Shown: positions 22,912 through 33,332, counted from the stretch's first letter. The stretch: 49,733 nt of DNA from Clostridiales bacterium (GCA_021107455.1 JAIOSU010000198.1:1-49733), one strand, 5' to 3'. Translations and numbers: made by a program. Notes: generated by a model from the sequence alone, not told the origin.

Positions 22912-24268
22912 TCAAGAAACCTCTCTTATTTTTATAGAAGAATTCTTCGATTCTGCCAGTTTCTTCCTTTAAACAAAACACTATGACACGATTACCAGGT
23001 TCAATAATCATATTACCATCTGGAATTAAAATTTTTCCGTTTTTTACAACTGCACCAATAATAATCCCGACCGGTAATCCCGATTGATATAAATGTCTAT
23101 TAACAATCTTTGAATTTTCTTCTGCTATTACTTCAAGAACTTCAGCTTGTCCACCCAAGAGCATTGTAATTGATAGAATTTTACCACCATAAATATTTCT
23201 CATTATTCCAGATGCAGTAATCAAAATTGGATTTATGGCAAGCTCAATACCAAGTTGCTCAATAATATTGACATAATTTGATCGACTTACTTTCGTTATG
23301 ATTTTAGAGACATTTTGCTTTTTTGCAACCATGGATAAAAGAATATTCTCTTCATCAAATCCAGTCAATAAGACAACAGAATCCATATCTGCGATATTTT
23401 CTTCCAATAATAGGTTGATATCTGTGGCATCCCCATGGATGATCAAGGCTTTCTTGAATTCTTGAGCAAGATATTTGCACCGTTCTTTATCACGCTCAAT
23501 AATTTTAACAGCAACTTCATTACGCAACAACTTTTTAGTCAAATAAAATGCAGCTTTGCCTCCACCAATGATCATAACTCTTTTTACAGGTTTTGGAACA
23601 ACAGCAACTCCATTATTCTTGGTAAAACTATTAACTTCTTCTTTTACTCCAATCAAATACAGTAAATCTCCACTGTGAACAACAGTATCACCATGAGGAA
23701 TAATTATTTTACTGTCACGAAGGATTGCAACAATCAACATTTTTTTTGGTAAGTTCAAATTCTTTATATAGCTTTCTGCAAGAGATGAATGATCAGTAAC
23801 TTTTAATTCTGACATAATGACTTTACCTTTGGCAAAATCTTCAGTATTGACACCTTCGTTTTTAAATAAGGACTTGAATATTTCCTTTGATACTTCCAGT
23901 TCTGGATTTGATACATAGTCGATATTTAGATTGTTTTTTAGAAAATCCAATTGATCAGTATGTTCTGGGTTTCTAATTCTGGCTATGACTTTCTTGCATC
24001 CACTTTTTTTTGCCAAAGTTGCAATCAGCATATTGAGCTCATCACTACTTGTAACCGCTATTAACACATCTGCCTTTTCAACATTAAGTTCCTGCAAAAC
24101 ATTTAGACTCAAACCACTGGCGTTGACAGTCAGAAGATCCATATGCAAATTAGCCTTTTGAAGCGCTTCATTATTTATATCAACAAGAGCTACATTGTTG
24201 TCTTTTGAAGATAAAAGTTCCGAAAGTTGAGTGCCTAACTTTCCTGCTCCTACAATAACAATATACAT
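22877..24268 (-). CDS. trkA: Trk system K+ transporter TrkA (double RCK)
   Basis: MYIVIVGAGKLGTQLSELLSSKDNNVALVD and second RVMIIGGGKAAFYLTKKLL; 463 aa. Confidence 0.95.
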   Translation of the reverse strand: MYIVIVGAGKLGTQLSELLSSKDNNVALVDINNEALQKANLHMDLLTVNASGLSLNVLQELNVEKADVLIAVTSSDELNMLIATLAKKSGCKKVIARIRNPEHTDQLDFLKNNLNIDYVSNPELEVSKEIFKSLFKNEGVNTEDFAKGKVIMSELKVTDHSSLAESYIKNLNLPKKMLIVAILRDSKIIIPHGDTVVHSGDLLYLIGVKEEVNSFTKNNGVAVVPKPVKRVMIIGGGKAAFYLTKKLLRNEVAVKIIERDKERCKYLAQEFKKALIIHGDATDINLLLEENIADMDSVVLLTGFDEENILLSMVAKKQNVSKIITKVSRSNYVNIIEQLGIELAINPILITASGIMRNIYGGKILSITMLLGGQAEVLEVIAEENSKIVNRHLYQSGLPVGIIIGAVVKNGKILIPDGNMIIEPGNRVIVFCLKEETGRIEEFFYKNKRGFLNELWYGNKSNR

Positions 24269-24344
24269 TACACGCCTCCATTTTTTATTGCTAAAAACAT
24301 CATTAGTTTACCATTGTAATAGACATATGTAAAGTCTGCATAAC

Positions 24345-24374
24345 TAAAAGTCGACGGCTAATGACCGTCGACTA
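24345..24374 (-). terminator. Intrinsic terminator downstream of rplT
   Basis: Minus strand AGTCGACGGTCATTAGCCGTCGACTTTTAG. Confidence 0.75.
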
Positions 24375-24383
24375 ATTTATATG

Positions 24384-24737
24384 TTATATATGAGTTTTTG
24401 CAAGTTCCACTAATTTAGCGAAATCTTCTGGATGGTGAATTGCCATTTCAGAAAGCACTTTTCTGTTGATTTCAACATTTGCTTTTTTAAGACCATTCAT
24501 GAATTTTGAATAGCTAAGACCATTGATTCTTGTTGCTGCGTTGATTCTAGCAATCCATAATTTTCTGAAATCTCTTTTTCTGAGTTTTCTTCCAATGTAT
24601 GATGATCTTAAAGATCTCATTACCGCTGGGTTTGCTGCTTTAAATACCAAACTTTTTTGACCATAGAAACCTTTAGCCAATTTAAGTATTTTTTTATGTT
24701 TTTTCTTGGCGTTTACGGCGCCTTTAACTCTAGCCAT
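24384..24737 (-). CDS. rplT: 50S ribosomal protein L20
   Basis: [29 protein letters not shown]... Confidence 0.99.
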   Translation of the reverse strand: MARVKGAVNAKKKHKKILKLAKGFYGQKSLVFKAANPAVMRSLRSSYIGRKLRKRDFRKLWIARINAATRINGLSYSKFMNGLKKANVEINRKVLSEMAIHHPEDFAKLVELAKTHI

Positions 24738-24763
24738 TTCTTAAACCTCCTTCTTTCGTCTTC

Positions 24764-24961
24764 CTATAAATATGGTAATAATGTTCTTACACGTTTCATA
24801 TCAGATGCGCTTATAACTGTAGACTGTCTTAAGCCTCTTTTTCTTTTAGAAGATTTTTTGGTTAAGATATGGCTTGTGTACGCCTTGCTTCTCTTAAGTT
24901 TTCCGCCACCAGTTTTCTTTACTCTTTTAGCGGCGCCGCGATGTGTTTTCATTTTTGGCAT
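24764..24961 (-). CDS. rpmI: 50S ribosomal protein L35
   Basis: [24 protein letters not shown]..., SD GGAGG upstream of ATG 24961. Confidence 0.98.
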   Translation of the reverse strand: MPKMKTHRGAAKRVKKTGGGKLKRSKAYTSHILTKKSSKRKRGLRQSTVISASDMKRVRTLLPYL

Positions 24962-24989
24962 ATTGTGTTCCTCCTTCCGATGTTCGCTT

Positions 24990-25496
24990 TTATTTTTTAG
25001 GTGCAAATATTGCAACTAAGCTTCTACCTTCAAGTTTGGTCGGCCCTTCGATCGTTCCTACCTCTTCAAGCGTTTCACCAAATTTCTTTATAACTTCAAA
25101 TCCTTGCTGAGTATAGCCCATCTCTCGACCTTTGAATCTTAATGAAACTTTCACTTTATCCCCGGCGAGTAAGAACTTCGCAGCATTTTTTGCCTTTGTA
25201 TCCAAGTCATTTTTCTCGATGTTGAGACCTAAGCGAACTTCTTTGACAGAAGCGCTTTTTTGCTTTTTGCGAGCTTCCTTGTCACGTTTTTGTTGCTCGT
25301 ATCTGAACTTACCGAAATCCATAATTTTACATACAGGCGGTTTCGCATTCGGTGCAATTTTAACCAGATCGAGTTTCTTCTCCAGTGCCAATTGATACGC
25401 TTCTTTTCCTGACATAACGCCAAGCTGTTCGCCTTCATCACCAATTACTCTAACTTCCAGGTCGCGAATTTCTTCATTAATTTCAGCTGTTTTGAT
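24990..25496 (-). CDS. infC: Translation initiation factor IF-3; likely ATC start at 25496 (ORF track GTG at 25505)
   Basis: [63 protein letters not shown]. Confidence 0.97.
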   Translation of the reverse strand: MKTAEINEEIRDLEVRVIGDEGEQLGVMSGKEAYQLALEKKLDLVKIAPNAKPPVCKIMDFGKFRYEQQKRDKEARKKQKSASVKEVRLGLNIEKNDLDTKAKNAAKFLLAGDKVKVSLRFKGREMGYTQQGFEVIKKFGETLEEVGTIEGPTKLEGRSLVAIFAPKK

Positions 25497-25505
25497 AAGA
25501 TACAC

Positions 25506-25690
25506 CCCCTATGTTTTTTAAAAAATAAAACGGCAGATAGAATATTCTATCCGCCGTAAGCAACTTTACCGTATACATCAAATGTAAGGTTAAGAACTTG
25601 GTAACCATATGAACTCAAACGTTATATGGTGAGAAGCGGACTTCTTCTTATCTGTCATATTGACCTTAATTATAATATCATGTCTCTAAT
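25506..25690 (-). promoter_or_regulatory. infC-rpmI-rplT leader, probable L20-type autoregulatory leader
   Basis: Long structured leader in front of infC including AAGAAGTCCGCTTCT hairpin and a strong terminator directly before the ribosome-binding site. Confidence 0.7.
25521..25557 (-). terminator. Attenuator terminator in the infC leader
   Basis: Minus strand TTACGGCGGATAGAATATTCTATCTGCCGTTTTATTTTTT. Confidence 0.85.
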
Positions 25691-25703
25691 AACTTGTCAA
25701 CTA

Positions 25704-27644
25704 TCATTCTTCATTAATTTTGAAAATTGAAGTAAGCGCTCTTGATCTCACTTCCTCGATGATTTTATCAGAAAACTCGTCAAGTTGCAAGCGACCAATT
25801 TCACCGATGTCTCTAGAACGAACTGCAACTTTGCCTTCTTCGACTTCATTGTCACCAAGAATCAACATGTAAGGGTTCTTTTCAAGTTGAGCTTCTCTGA
25901 TCTTGAAACCAATTTTTTCAGCTCTATGATCCACTTCAACTCTAAGACCACGCTTTTTCAGTTTTTTGGCGACTTCTTCAGCATAATCGATGTGTCGATC
26001 TGCGATGGTGAGAATCTTCACTTGAACAGGAGATAACCAAGCAGGGAACTTTCCGGCGAATTCTTCAATCAAAATACCCATGAAACGTTCAATACTACCA
26101 AACGCCACACGGTGTATGACTATCGGTTGATGTTTTTCACCATCTTTACCTATATAGGTAAGTTCAAAGCGCTGAGGCAATTGCATATCAAGTTGTATGG
26201 TTCCGCATTGCCATGTTCTGCCTAAGCTGTCTCTTAAATGGAAGTCAATCTTAGGACCGTAGAACGCACCGTCACCTGGATTGAGTTTGTACTCTACTCC
26301 TAATTCTTCAAGTGCTCCCTGAAGTGAATCTTCAGCATGTTTCCAATCCTCGTCTGATCCCATTGATTTTTCAGGTCTGGTGGAAAGTTCAATGTGGTAT
26401 GAGAATCCAAATTTCTTATAAACTTCATCGATCAGGTTGACTACACCAATGATCTCGTCCTTGATTTGTTCAGGCAACATGAAAATGTGTGCATCATCTT
26501 GTGTGAAAGCACGTACCCTCATAAGACCATGGAGCGCTCCAGACAATTCGTGACGATGTACTCTTCCGATTTCACCGACTCTCATCGGCAAATCTTTGTA
26601 GGATCTAAGGTCAGTTTTATAAACCAGCATGCCACCTGGACAGTTCATTGGTTTAATCGCATAATCCTCTTCATCAATTGTGAGCGAATACATATTTTCT
26701 TTATAATGGAACCAGTGACCTGAGGTCTCCCATAATTTTCTATTGAGAATAATTGGAGTTTCAACTTCCACATAATCAGCAGTTTCATGAACTTCTCTCC
26801 AATATTTGAGCAATTCGTTTTTAAGAACCATACCATTAGGAAGCATGAAAGGAAAACCAGGACCTTCTTCCATCAAAGCAAATAATTTCAGTTCTTTACC
26901 AAGTTTACGATGATCTCTTTTCTTTGCTTCCTCAAGCATTGTAAGATAAGCTTCAAGCAATGATGCTTTCGGAAAAGATGTTCCATAGATTCTCTGAAGC
27001 ATCTTGTTTTTTTCATCACCTCTCCAGTATGCACCTGCCAAGCTCAATAATTTGAAGCTTTTAACATCTTTTGTGGACTGAACGTGACATCCTGCACAAA
27101 GATCGACAAATTCACCTTGTTTGTAGAATGAAATGATGGCATCTTCAGGAAGATCTCTGATCAACTCCACCTTGTAATCCTCATCCTTTTCAGCCATGTA
27201 CTTGATAGCTTCATCTCTTGGAAGCTCAAAACGCTCCAAAGTCAAATCTTCCTTGATGATTTTTTGCATTTCTTTTTCAATTTTTTCAAGATCTTCTGGC
27301 ACAAACTTGTGCTCAGTATCAAAATCATAATAAAATCCATTGTCAATTGCAGGACCTATTGCGAGTTTTGTATCCGGGAACAATCTTTTAACTGCCTGTG
27401 CCAATATATGTGAACTTGTGTGTCTGTAAGCATGGTTGCCTTCATCGTCATCAAATTTGAATAGACTGAGTTCGCAATCCTTTTGTATTACATAAGACAA
27501 GTCGACTGTCTTACCATCCACCGAACCGACAATTGCTTCTTTTGCAAGCCTTCCAGATATGGAATGAGCTACATCATAGACTGTTGTACCTTTTGGAAAT
27601 TCCTTTACTGATCCATCTTTTAAAGTTACTTTAATCATGTCCAT
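25704..27644 (-). CDS. thrS: Threonyl-tRNA synthetase
   Basis: TGS domain; HxxxH of editing domain (HTSSHILAQAVKRLFP); RVHRHELSGALHGLMRVRAFTQDDAHIF. Confidence 0.98.
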   Translation of the reverse strand: MDMIKVTLKDGSVKEFPKGTTVYDVAHSISGRLAKEAIVGSVDGKTVDLSYVIQKDCELSLFKFDDDEGNHAYRHTSSHILAQAVKRLFPDTKLAIGPAIDNGFYYDFDTEHKFVPEDLEKIEKEMQKIIKEDLTLERFELPRDEAIKYMAEKDEDYKVELIRDLPEDAIISFYKQGEFVDLCAGCHVQSTKDVKSFKLLSLAGAYWRGDEKNKMLQRIYGTSFPKASLLEAYLTMLEEAKKRDHRKLGKELKLFALMEEGPGFPFMLPNGMVLKNELLKYWREVHETADYVEVETPIILNRKLWETSGHWFHYKENMYSLTIDEEDYAIKPMNCPGGMLVYKTDLRSYKDLPMRVGEIGRVHRHELSGALHGLMRVRAFTQDDAHIFMLPEQIKDEIIGVVNLIDEVYKKFGFSYHIELSTRPEKSMGSDEDWKHAEDSLQGALEELGVEYKLNPGDGAFYGPKIDFHLRDSLGRTWQCGTIQLDMQLPQRFELTYIGKDGEKHQPIVIHRVAFGSIERFMGILIEEFAGKFPAWLSPVQVKILTIADRHIDYAEEVAKKLKKRGLRVEVDHRAEKIGFKIREAQLEKNPYMLILGDNEVEEGKVAVRSRDIGEIGRLQLDEFSDKIIEEVRSRALTSIFKINEE

Positions 27645-27674
27645 CTGATTACCTCCTAATCATTTAAGTTCAAA

Positions 27675-27905
27675 TAAAAAAACTCCCATCTCTAGCGTAT
27701 GCTAGGGACGAGAGTTGCTCGCGGTTCCACCCTAGTAGTCCTTGACGGACCACTCGAAAGCCTTAACGCGGCCGACGCTGTATTTTCATTTTTTACTCAT
27801 ACAGAGCTAAAAGTTAGTTTTCACACAAACGGTTCATATTCTTCATTTCAGCCGAGTGAAGAACTCTCTAAATGCCTCTCTGTGCTAATTTTCTTTATCA
27901 TAGCA
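27675..27905 (-). promoter_or_regulatory. T-box leader of thrS, specifier ACC (Thr)
   Basis: Minus strand GGGTGGAACCGCG (UGGA bulge), ATGA-ACC-G-TTTGTG specifier region, terminator near 27683-27715. Confidence 0.94.
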
Positions 27906-27969
27906 AATTTTCAATTTAAAATCATGATAGCTCAATACCTGACTTTTGTCAACATTTCATTTGTAACTA

Positions 27970-28572
27970 TTATTGAAATAAATATAAAATAATTACACCT
28001 TGAATGAGGCCGATGAAAAATCCGATTACTCCTCCGAGCCATTCAATATGCTTCAGTTCTTTTTTTGCTATACGAAGCGTCATTTCTTCGATCTTCTCGA
28101 AATTATACCCATTGATTTTATCTTCAATCATTTTGCTGATATCAATGCTTTCAATAGCCTTATGAGTGAGTTTTTCACCCATTTCCACCACCAACTCATC
28201 TCCACTCTCATCAATCATTTTATCAATGTTTTGAATAATGATTCCTTTGAACATAGATGGAATGACAGCAGGCATTTTCTCATTCGCTATTTGGTTGACT
28301 TTTTCCTTGATTTGCTCAATGATTTGCTTCTTATCCATATCCATCAGGAATTTGTCCATAATCTGCTCTATCGATAATAGCTCTTCTGAAATGACATCCC
28401 CAATCGACTTTGCGATCTCGGTTTTCCTTTTGGGAATCAATCCCTGGATTGAAAAGCGGGTCCCTGGAATTCTAATCGGTTCAAGTGGTCTGAACATCAA
28501 TTTGATGGCAACAACATTTGTACTCCATCCAATAAGTGCTCCAACTACGGCAAGCAATAATAATCTTTCCAT
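27970..28572 (-). CDS. DUF445 family membrane protein
   Basis: ALIGWSTNVVAIKLMFRPLEPIRIPG...IQGLIPKRKTEIAKSIGDVISEELL. Confidence 0.85.
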   Translation of the reverse strand: MERLLLLAVVGALIGWSTNVVAIKLMFRPLEPIRIPGTRFSIQGLIPKRKTEIAKSIGDVISEELLSIEQIMDKFLMDMDKKQIIEQIKEKVNQIANEKMPAVIPSMFKGIIIQNIDKMIDESGDELVVEMGEKLTHKAIESIDISKMIEDKINGYNFEKIEEMTLRIAKKELKHIEWLGGVIGFFIGLIQGVIILYLFQ

Positions 28573-28575
28573 TTT

Positions 28576-29460
28576 CTATTTCTCCATTTGATTTAAAAGA
28601 TCAATCAATTCATTCTCTTTAAATAAATATTTACTGTTGCAAAAATGACAGATAAGTTCAGCCTGACCATCTTCATCCAAAATCTCCTGAAGTGCAGTTT
28701 TCCCAATACTCATCATACCAATTTTCATTTTTTCCCTACTGCAATCACAAACATACTCAAGAGGATAGGTTTCCAGTTCGTCCAGTCCAAGGCCAGCAAG
28801 TACCTGTCCCGCAATTTGTTCAACAGTCAACCCTTCCTCAAAAAGTTGAGTGATGGACTTCATTCCACTTAGATTGGCTTCCAGCTGATCGATTGTCTCT
28901 CCTTGAGTTTCAGGCAAAATCTGCACGATAAAACCCCCTGCTGATTTAACAGTAGCTTCTGGACTTAGGAACACCCCTAATCCAACAGCCGTAGGTTGTT
29001 GTTCAGATTGACCAAAATAGTGTGCCAAATCTTCCGCGATTTCACCAGAGACAAGGTCTGATTGTCCAATGAAAGGCTCTTTCATTCCATAATCCTTGAT
29101 GACAATCACTTTTCCATCAATGCCAACGGATTCTCCTACAGCCAATTTTCCGTGTTCGTTGGTTCTGGTCTCAGCATGTGGATTCGATGTATAAGCCTTT
29201 ACATGGCCGTGAGTATCAGCAATTGCAATCATCAGCTTGATATCACCCGAGCCTTTTATTTGTAAAGTCACTTTTTCTTTATCAATTTTACTCATCATCC
29301 CCATCATTACAGCAGCAGTCAAGGTTCTTCCAAGAGCAGCTGTGGAAATCGGTGATAAATCATGTGTTGCTCTTGCTGTTTCCACCATATCAGTGGTTTC
29401 TGCGACATAGATTCGCACTTCTCTATTATGTGTCATTCCTGTTATAAGTTTTCCTAACAT
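28576..29460 (-). CDS. hslO: Redox-regulated chaperone Hsp33
   Basis: Hsp33 fold sequence; C-terminal Zn motif CDCS...CHFC. Confidence 0.97.
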   Translation of the reverse strand: MLGKLITGMTHNREVRIYVAETTDMVETARATHDLSPISTAALGRTLTAAVMMGMMSKIDKEKVTLQIKGSGDIKLMIAIADTHGHVKAYTSNPHAETRTNEHGKLAVGESVGIDGKVIVIKDYGMKEPFIGQSDLVSGEIAEDLAHYFGQSEQQPTAVGLGVFLSPEATVKSAGGFIVQILPETQGETIDQLEANLSGMKSITQLFEEGLTVEQIAGQVLAGLGLDELETYPLEYVCDCSREKMKIGMMSIGKTALQEILDEDGQAELICHFCNSKYLFKENELIDLLNQMEK

Positions 29461-29470
29461 ATTTCCTCCG

Positions 29471-30217
29471 TCATCCTTTAAGCTTCAGAATAAAACACAT
29501 TCTCTGTGATGTTTTTTCTAAAGCCTCAAAACTGTCTCCATCAATAAGCTCTAAAATTTCAAAGTCAGCTTCTATATTCTTTTTTATCTCTTCAATCTGA
29601 TATGCCCGCTGCTGATGATACTCCTCAATTCTTTTATACATTGACCCGTCATCGACAAAAAGAGTCAACAAGAAGTTGAGTTGATTGGATTCCTCGTCAT
29701 ATTCATTCTCCCAAATGTAGGCTGAGTGTTCAAAGGTTTCCGCAAAAGTTGAATTACCAATTACTTGACTCAATTTATAAATTGTACTGAGATCGAATAT
29801 GAATAACCCGCCTGGAAGCAAATGTTTTCTCACTTGGTTAACAGCACTTAAAAATTGCTCTTCATCACTCAGATAGTTCATTCCATCGCATAGACATAAA
29901 ATAACATCATACTGTTTACGTGTTTCAAAGTCAATCATGTTCTGATTGTAAAATTTGATTTTTTGTTTCTCCATACTTGCTTTACTCGACGCAATTGTAA
30001 GCATATCCTCAGAAAGATCAAGACCTTCTGTTATGAAACCTGATTTACTGAGTGAGATGGCCATCGTCCCTGTTCCACAAGCCAGTTCCAGAATTTTTTT
30101 CGTTTCAGATCTATAAGCTCCAATACGTTTAAGTATTTGTTCATGCCAGAAATCATAATCGACATCATATTGCATGATATCATAAACGTTTGCGAATTCA
30201 CTGTAAGGATTGTTCAA
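29471..30217 (-). CDS. Class I SAM-dependent methyltransferase
   Basis: ILELACGTGTMAISLSKSGFITEGLDLSEDML motif I/II. Confidence 0.93.
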   Translation of the reverse strand: MNNPYSEFANVYDIMQYDVDYDFWHEQILKRIGAYRSETKKILELACGTGTMAISLSKSGFITEGLDLSEDMLTIASSKASMEKQKIKFYNQNMIDFETRKQYDVILCLCDGMNYLSDEEQFLSAVNQVRKHLLPGGLFIFDLSTIYKLSQVIGNSTFAETFEHSAYIWENEYDEESNQLNFLLTLFVDDGSMYKRIEEYHQQRAYQIEEIKKNIEADFEILELIDGDSFEALEKTSQRMCFILKLKG

Positions 30218-30219
30218 CT

Positions 30220-31317
30220 TTATCCCACCTTTATATATGCATAGTAAATTACATAACCATAGAACACCATAGAGATCATTATAGTGACCAATGTGGAAAA
30301 TTTGAATGTGCTACTCTTTCCATTCCACAATTTATAACTGGATTGCCCTTTGATTTCTTTGATTTTTTCGATATTTGTGATCAACACCTTATCGTTTTCA
30401 ATATCTTGGATCATTGGCATGATGTGAAGTTCTTCGCCATTATTTTCAACGATTTTATATTGTTTGAGCTGTACCGTCAAAGTATCTCCAGGTTCATACC
30501 TTGGATATGCTTTTTTGATTCTTTTAAGAAGTGTTTTAACCCCGACAACCGATGCTATGGAAAGAATCAAATAAAAAAAGATCACACCAAGCAATACACT
30601 TGGCGACTGGAAGAGCACATCTCCTTGTGCCACCTCAACAAACTCAGAACTTGCACCATTGTTACCCAAACTGACCAAAAATCCCATTGTGACAGCGATA
30701 CCGTTATTGGCAATATGGGCAATAATAGCTGCATAAATGGAATTGGTGATCTGCACCAGATATGAAAATACCAGTCCAAGTACTATCGGACCAAATAGGT
30801 TTTGTGGATTGAAATGAAAAATTCCAAATAGAACAGCACTGAAAATGGCAGCTGCCTTTAAACTCATCTCATTCTCATAAGCGTTCAAAATCATACCCCT
30901 GAAAAAAAATTCTTCGCAGATTCCAGCCGTAATCGCTATCACAAAGAAAAGAAGTATGAACTCCAGGCCGCTTTCTGCGGTTGGAATAGGCGCCATGATA
31001 GAAGAACTGAACATTTCAATTATGAAAACAGCGATAAGGTTCACAAGGGCGATTGTGGGCACTAGAAAAACAGCTAACAAGATGATCTTAATCGTCACTT
31101 TGAATGGTAACTTGTTCAGTCTAAACACACTTTTCATATCTTTTTTTGTAACAAATGCGTAAATCAAAATCGGCAAAAGCAGTATACCATATTCAGTGAT
31201 CAACAGTCCTTTGATGACATCAAGACTCTGGACATAAGCACCAAAGGTGAGAAATACAACCGCGAGTATAATAAAAATAGCATTTGCTTCATTGATTTTA
31301 AAATGGTCTTCTCTCAT
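30220..31317 (-). CDS. CPBP family intramembrane metalloprotease
   Basis: EEFFFRGMILNAYE and FGIFHFNPQN motifs within multi-TM protein. Confidence 0.9.
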   Translation of the reverse strand: MREDHFKINEANAIFIILAVVFLTFGAYVQSLDVIKGLLITEYGILLLPILIYAFVTKKDMKSVFRLNKLPFKVTIKIILLAVFLVPTIALVNLIAVFIIEMFSSSIMAPIPTAESGLEFILLFFVIAITAGICEEFFFRGMILNAYENEMSLKAAAIFSAVLFGIFHFNPQNLFGPIVLGLVFSYLVQITNSIYAAIIAHIANNGIAVTMGFLVSLGNNGASSEFVEVAQGDVLFQSPSVLLGVIFFYLILSIASVVGVKTLLKRIKKAYPRYEPGDTLTVQLKQYKIVENNGEELHIMPMIQDIENDKVLITNIEKIKEIKGQSSYKLWNGKSSTFKFSTLVTIMISMVFYGYVIYYAYIKVG

Positions 31318-31327
31318 GATGCCTCCT

Positions 31328-32506
31328 TTATTTTATGGATTCAGATAGCGAGATACTGCTTTTTGCACTTAACAGTCTAATATAACTTTCGATACCATCC
31401 ATCAACACTTTATTATCAAAATTGAACCTGGAACTGTGAAGTGGATATACATGACCTTTTGTCTCATTATATGACCCAACGAAATAAAATAGTCCCGGAA
31501 CTGCTTCTTGATAATATGAAAAGTCTTCACTGATCATTTGAGGTTTGATCAGTTCACATTTATCACCACATATTTTCCAGAATTCATCAAATAAGTTCAC
31601 ATCATTGACTACTGGAGGATACATATCTCTGACTTCAAGTTTTATTTCTATTTCATATGCGGATGCGATGCCGCTCAAATAGGTTTTCATTCGGCTAACC
31701 ATTTTGTTATATACTTCTTGGCTGAAAGTTCTCAAAGTCCCTTCCATCCTTACATTTCCGGCAATTATATTACGTCTTTCCCCACCGACAACTTTACCAA
31801 TCGTCAAGACAACAGGATCAGTTGGTTCCACGTTGCGAGAGGCGATGGTCTGAAGACCCAGCAAGCATTCACTTGCAATCACGAGACCGTCTATCCCGGT
31901 GTGTGGCATTGCTCCATGTGCTGATTTCGCAACTATATCAATGTCGAACTCACCCGTCATCGCCATCATTGGTCCTGGGCACAAGGCTATTTTTCCCTGT
32001 TCTATTCCAGGAAAAATATGGACACCATAAATCTCATCAACTCCATATTCTTTTAAAATACCTGATTTCACAATATTTTCAGCCCCACCAGGCCCCTCTT
32101 CAGCAGGTTGGAAAATCATAACGATATCATCGTTGACTTCAACAGTATCTCTTGTCAATAAATTCGCAAGACCTATGAGCATGGACATGTGCCCATCGTG
32201 GCCACAGGCATGCATGAACCCATTATGGGTCGAATGCGCTTCGAAATCACTCTCCTCAGACACGGAAAGTGCATCTATATCCGCCCTGAAAGCAATCGTT
32301 TTACGAGGATTTCTTCCTTTGATCAAAGCAATGATTCCTGTATTGTCCACAACTTCATAAGGGACTCCCAGTGATGAGAGCTTATCTTGCAACCACTTGG
32401 ATGTTTTATATTCTTCAAGTCCTGGTTCGGGAATTTGGTGTAGGCATCTTCTCGTTTCGAAAACATCCTCTTCTATTGTTTTAAGCAGTCTGTTCATCTC
32501 TGACAT
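31328..32506 (-). CDS. M20 family amidohydrolase (N-acyl amino acid/peptide hydrolase); start ambiguous (32530/32506/32497)
   Basis: HQIPEPGLEEYKTSKWL, FRADIDALSVSE, HACGHDGHMSMLIGLA, FQPAEEGPGGAENIV. Confidence 0.94.
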   Translation of the reverse strand: MSEMNRLLKTIEEDVFETRRCLHQIPEPGLEEYKTSKWLQDKLSSLGVPYEVVDNTGIIALIKGRNPRKTIAFRADIDALSVSEESDFEAHSTHNGFMHACGHDGHMSMLIGLANLLTRDTVEVNDDIVMIFQPAEEGPGGAENIVKSGILKEYGVDEIYGVHIFPGIEQGKIALCPGPMMAMTGEFDIDIVAKSAHGAMPHTGIDGLVIASECLLGLQTIASRNVEPTDPVVLTIGKVVGGERRNIIAGNVRMEGTLRTFSQEVYNKMVSRMKTYLSGIASAYEIEIKLEVRDMYPPVVNDVNLFDEFWKICGDKCELIKPQMISEDFSYYQEAVPGLFYFVGSYNETKGHVYPLHSSRFNFDNKVLMDGIESYIRLLSAKSSISLSESIK

Positions 32507-32570
32507 CCTTTCCTCTGAATTACATATCACTCTATTTTATAATATTCCAATCCAGTATTCAATAGTACTA

Positions 32571-32610
32571 AAAAAACGCCCTGTCTTCAATCATCGAAGT
32601 CAGGGCGTTT
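32571..32610 (-). terminator. Intrinsic terminator downstream of hpt
   Basis: Minus strand AAACGCCCTGACTTCGATGATTGAAGACAGGGCGTTTTTTT. Confidence 0.9.
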
Positions 32611-32616
32611 ACCTAT

Positions 32617-33147
32617 TTAATCCACGAAAGCAAATACGTGGTCGATATTTCTGAAATAATCCCCATAATTGAGGCCATATCCTACAATGAACTTGTCAGG
32701 AATCTCAAAACCTACATAATCAGGTTCATACACGACTTTCCTTCTGGAAGGCTTATCGAGCAACACACATGCTTTAACGCTCTTAGGATTTCTTTTTGAT
32801 AGAATCTCTATCACGCCAGTCATGGTAAGTGCAGAATCAGTGATGTCATCCACTATGAGCACATCAAACTCGGTAAGATCCACGTTGATGTCTTGAACCA
32901 CTTTGACTGTACCCGTGGTATGTTCATCATGTCCATAACTTGAAGTGGTCATAAACTCTATACGAACTGGCAAATCAATTTTTCTGACCAAATCCGCTGT
33001 AAATATAAAACTGCCTTTAAGCAGTGAAATCACAAGTAGGTTTTTATCTTTATAGGCTTCTGTAATCGTTTTTCCGAGTGAAACCACACGTTCTTCAATT
33101 GCTTCTCTTGATAATAAGACTTCTCTGCGCTTATTCTCAATACTCAT
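32617..33147 (-). CDS. hpt: Hypoxanthine phosphoribosyltransferase
   Basis: LLKGSFIFTADLVRKI, DVLIVDDITDSALTM PRPP loop, DYVGFEIPDKFIVGYGLNY. Confidence 0.97.
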   Translation of the reverse strand: MSIENKRREVLLSREAIEERVVSLGKTITEAYKDKNLLVISLLKGSFIFTADLVRKIDLPVRIEFMTTSSYGHDEHTTGTVKVVQDINVDLTEFDVLIVDDITDSALTMTGVIEILSKRNPKSVKACVLLDKPSRRKVVYEPDYVGFEIPDKFIVGYGLNYGDYFRNIDHVFAFVD

Positions 33148-33332
33148 CACATACCTCCATTAGTCTTTCTCATTTTTTATTCTCTATTCTATATCAATTG
33201 AGATACTTTTTCAAGACACATAATGCCAATTGAATATATTACAAGAAATTAATTGTTGCCCATCTTATTTTAATTGATAATACACGGATATCAATAGTAC
33301 AATGAGAATAGTTGAATATAGGGGGAAATAAG

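Noticed and set aside
30190-30765. 191-aa plus-strand ORF antisense to the CPBP protease
   Set aside because: Antisense to a well-supported gene, His/Ile/Phe-rich composition typical of shadow ORFs.
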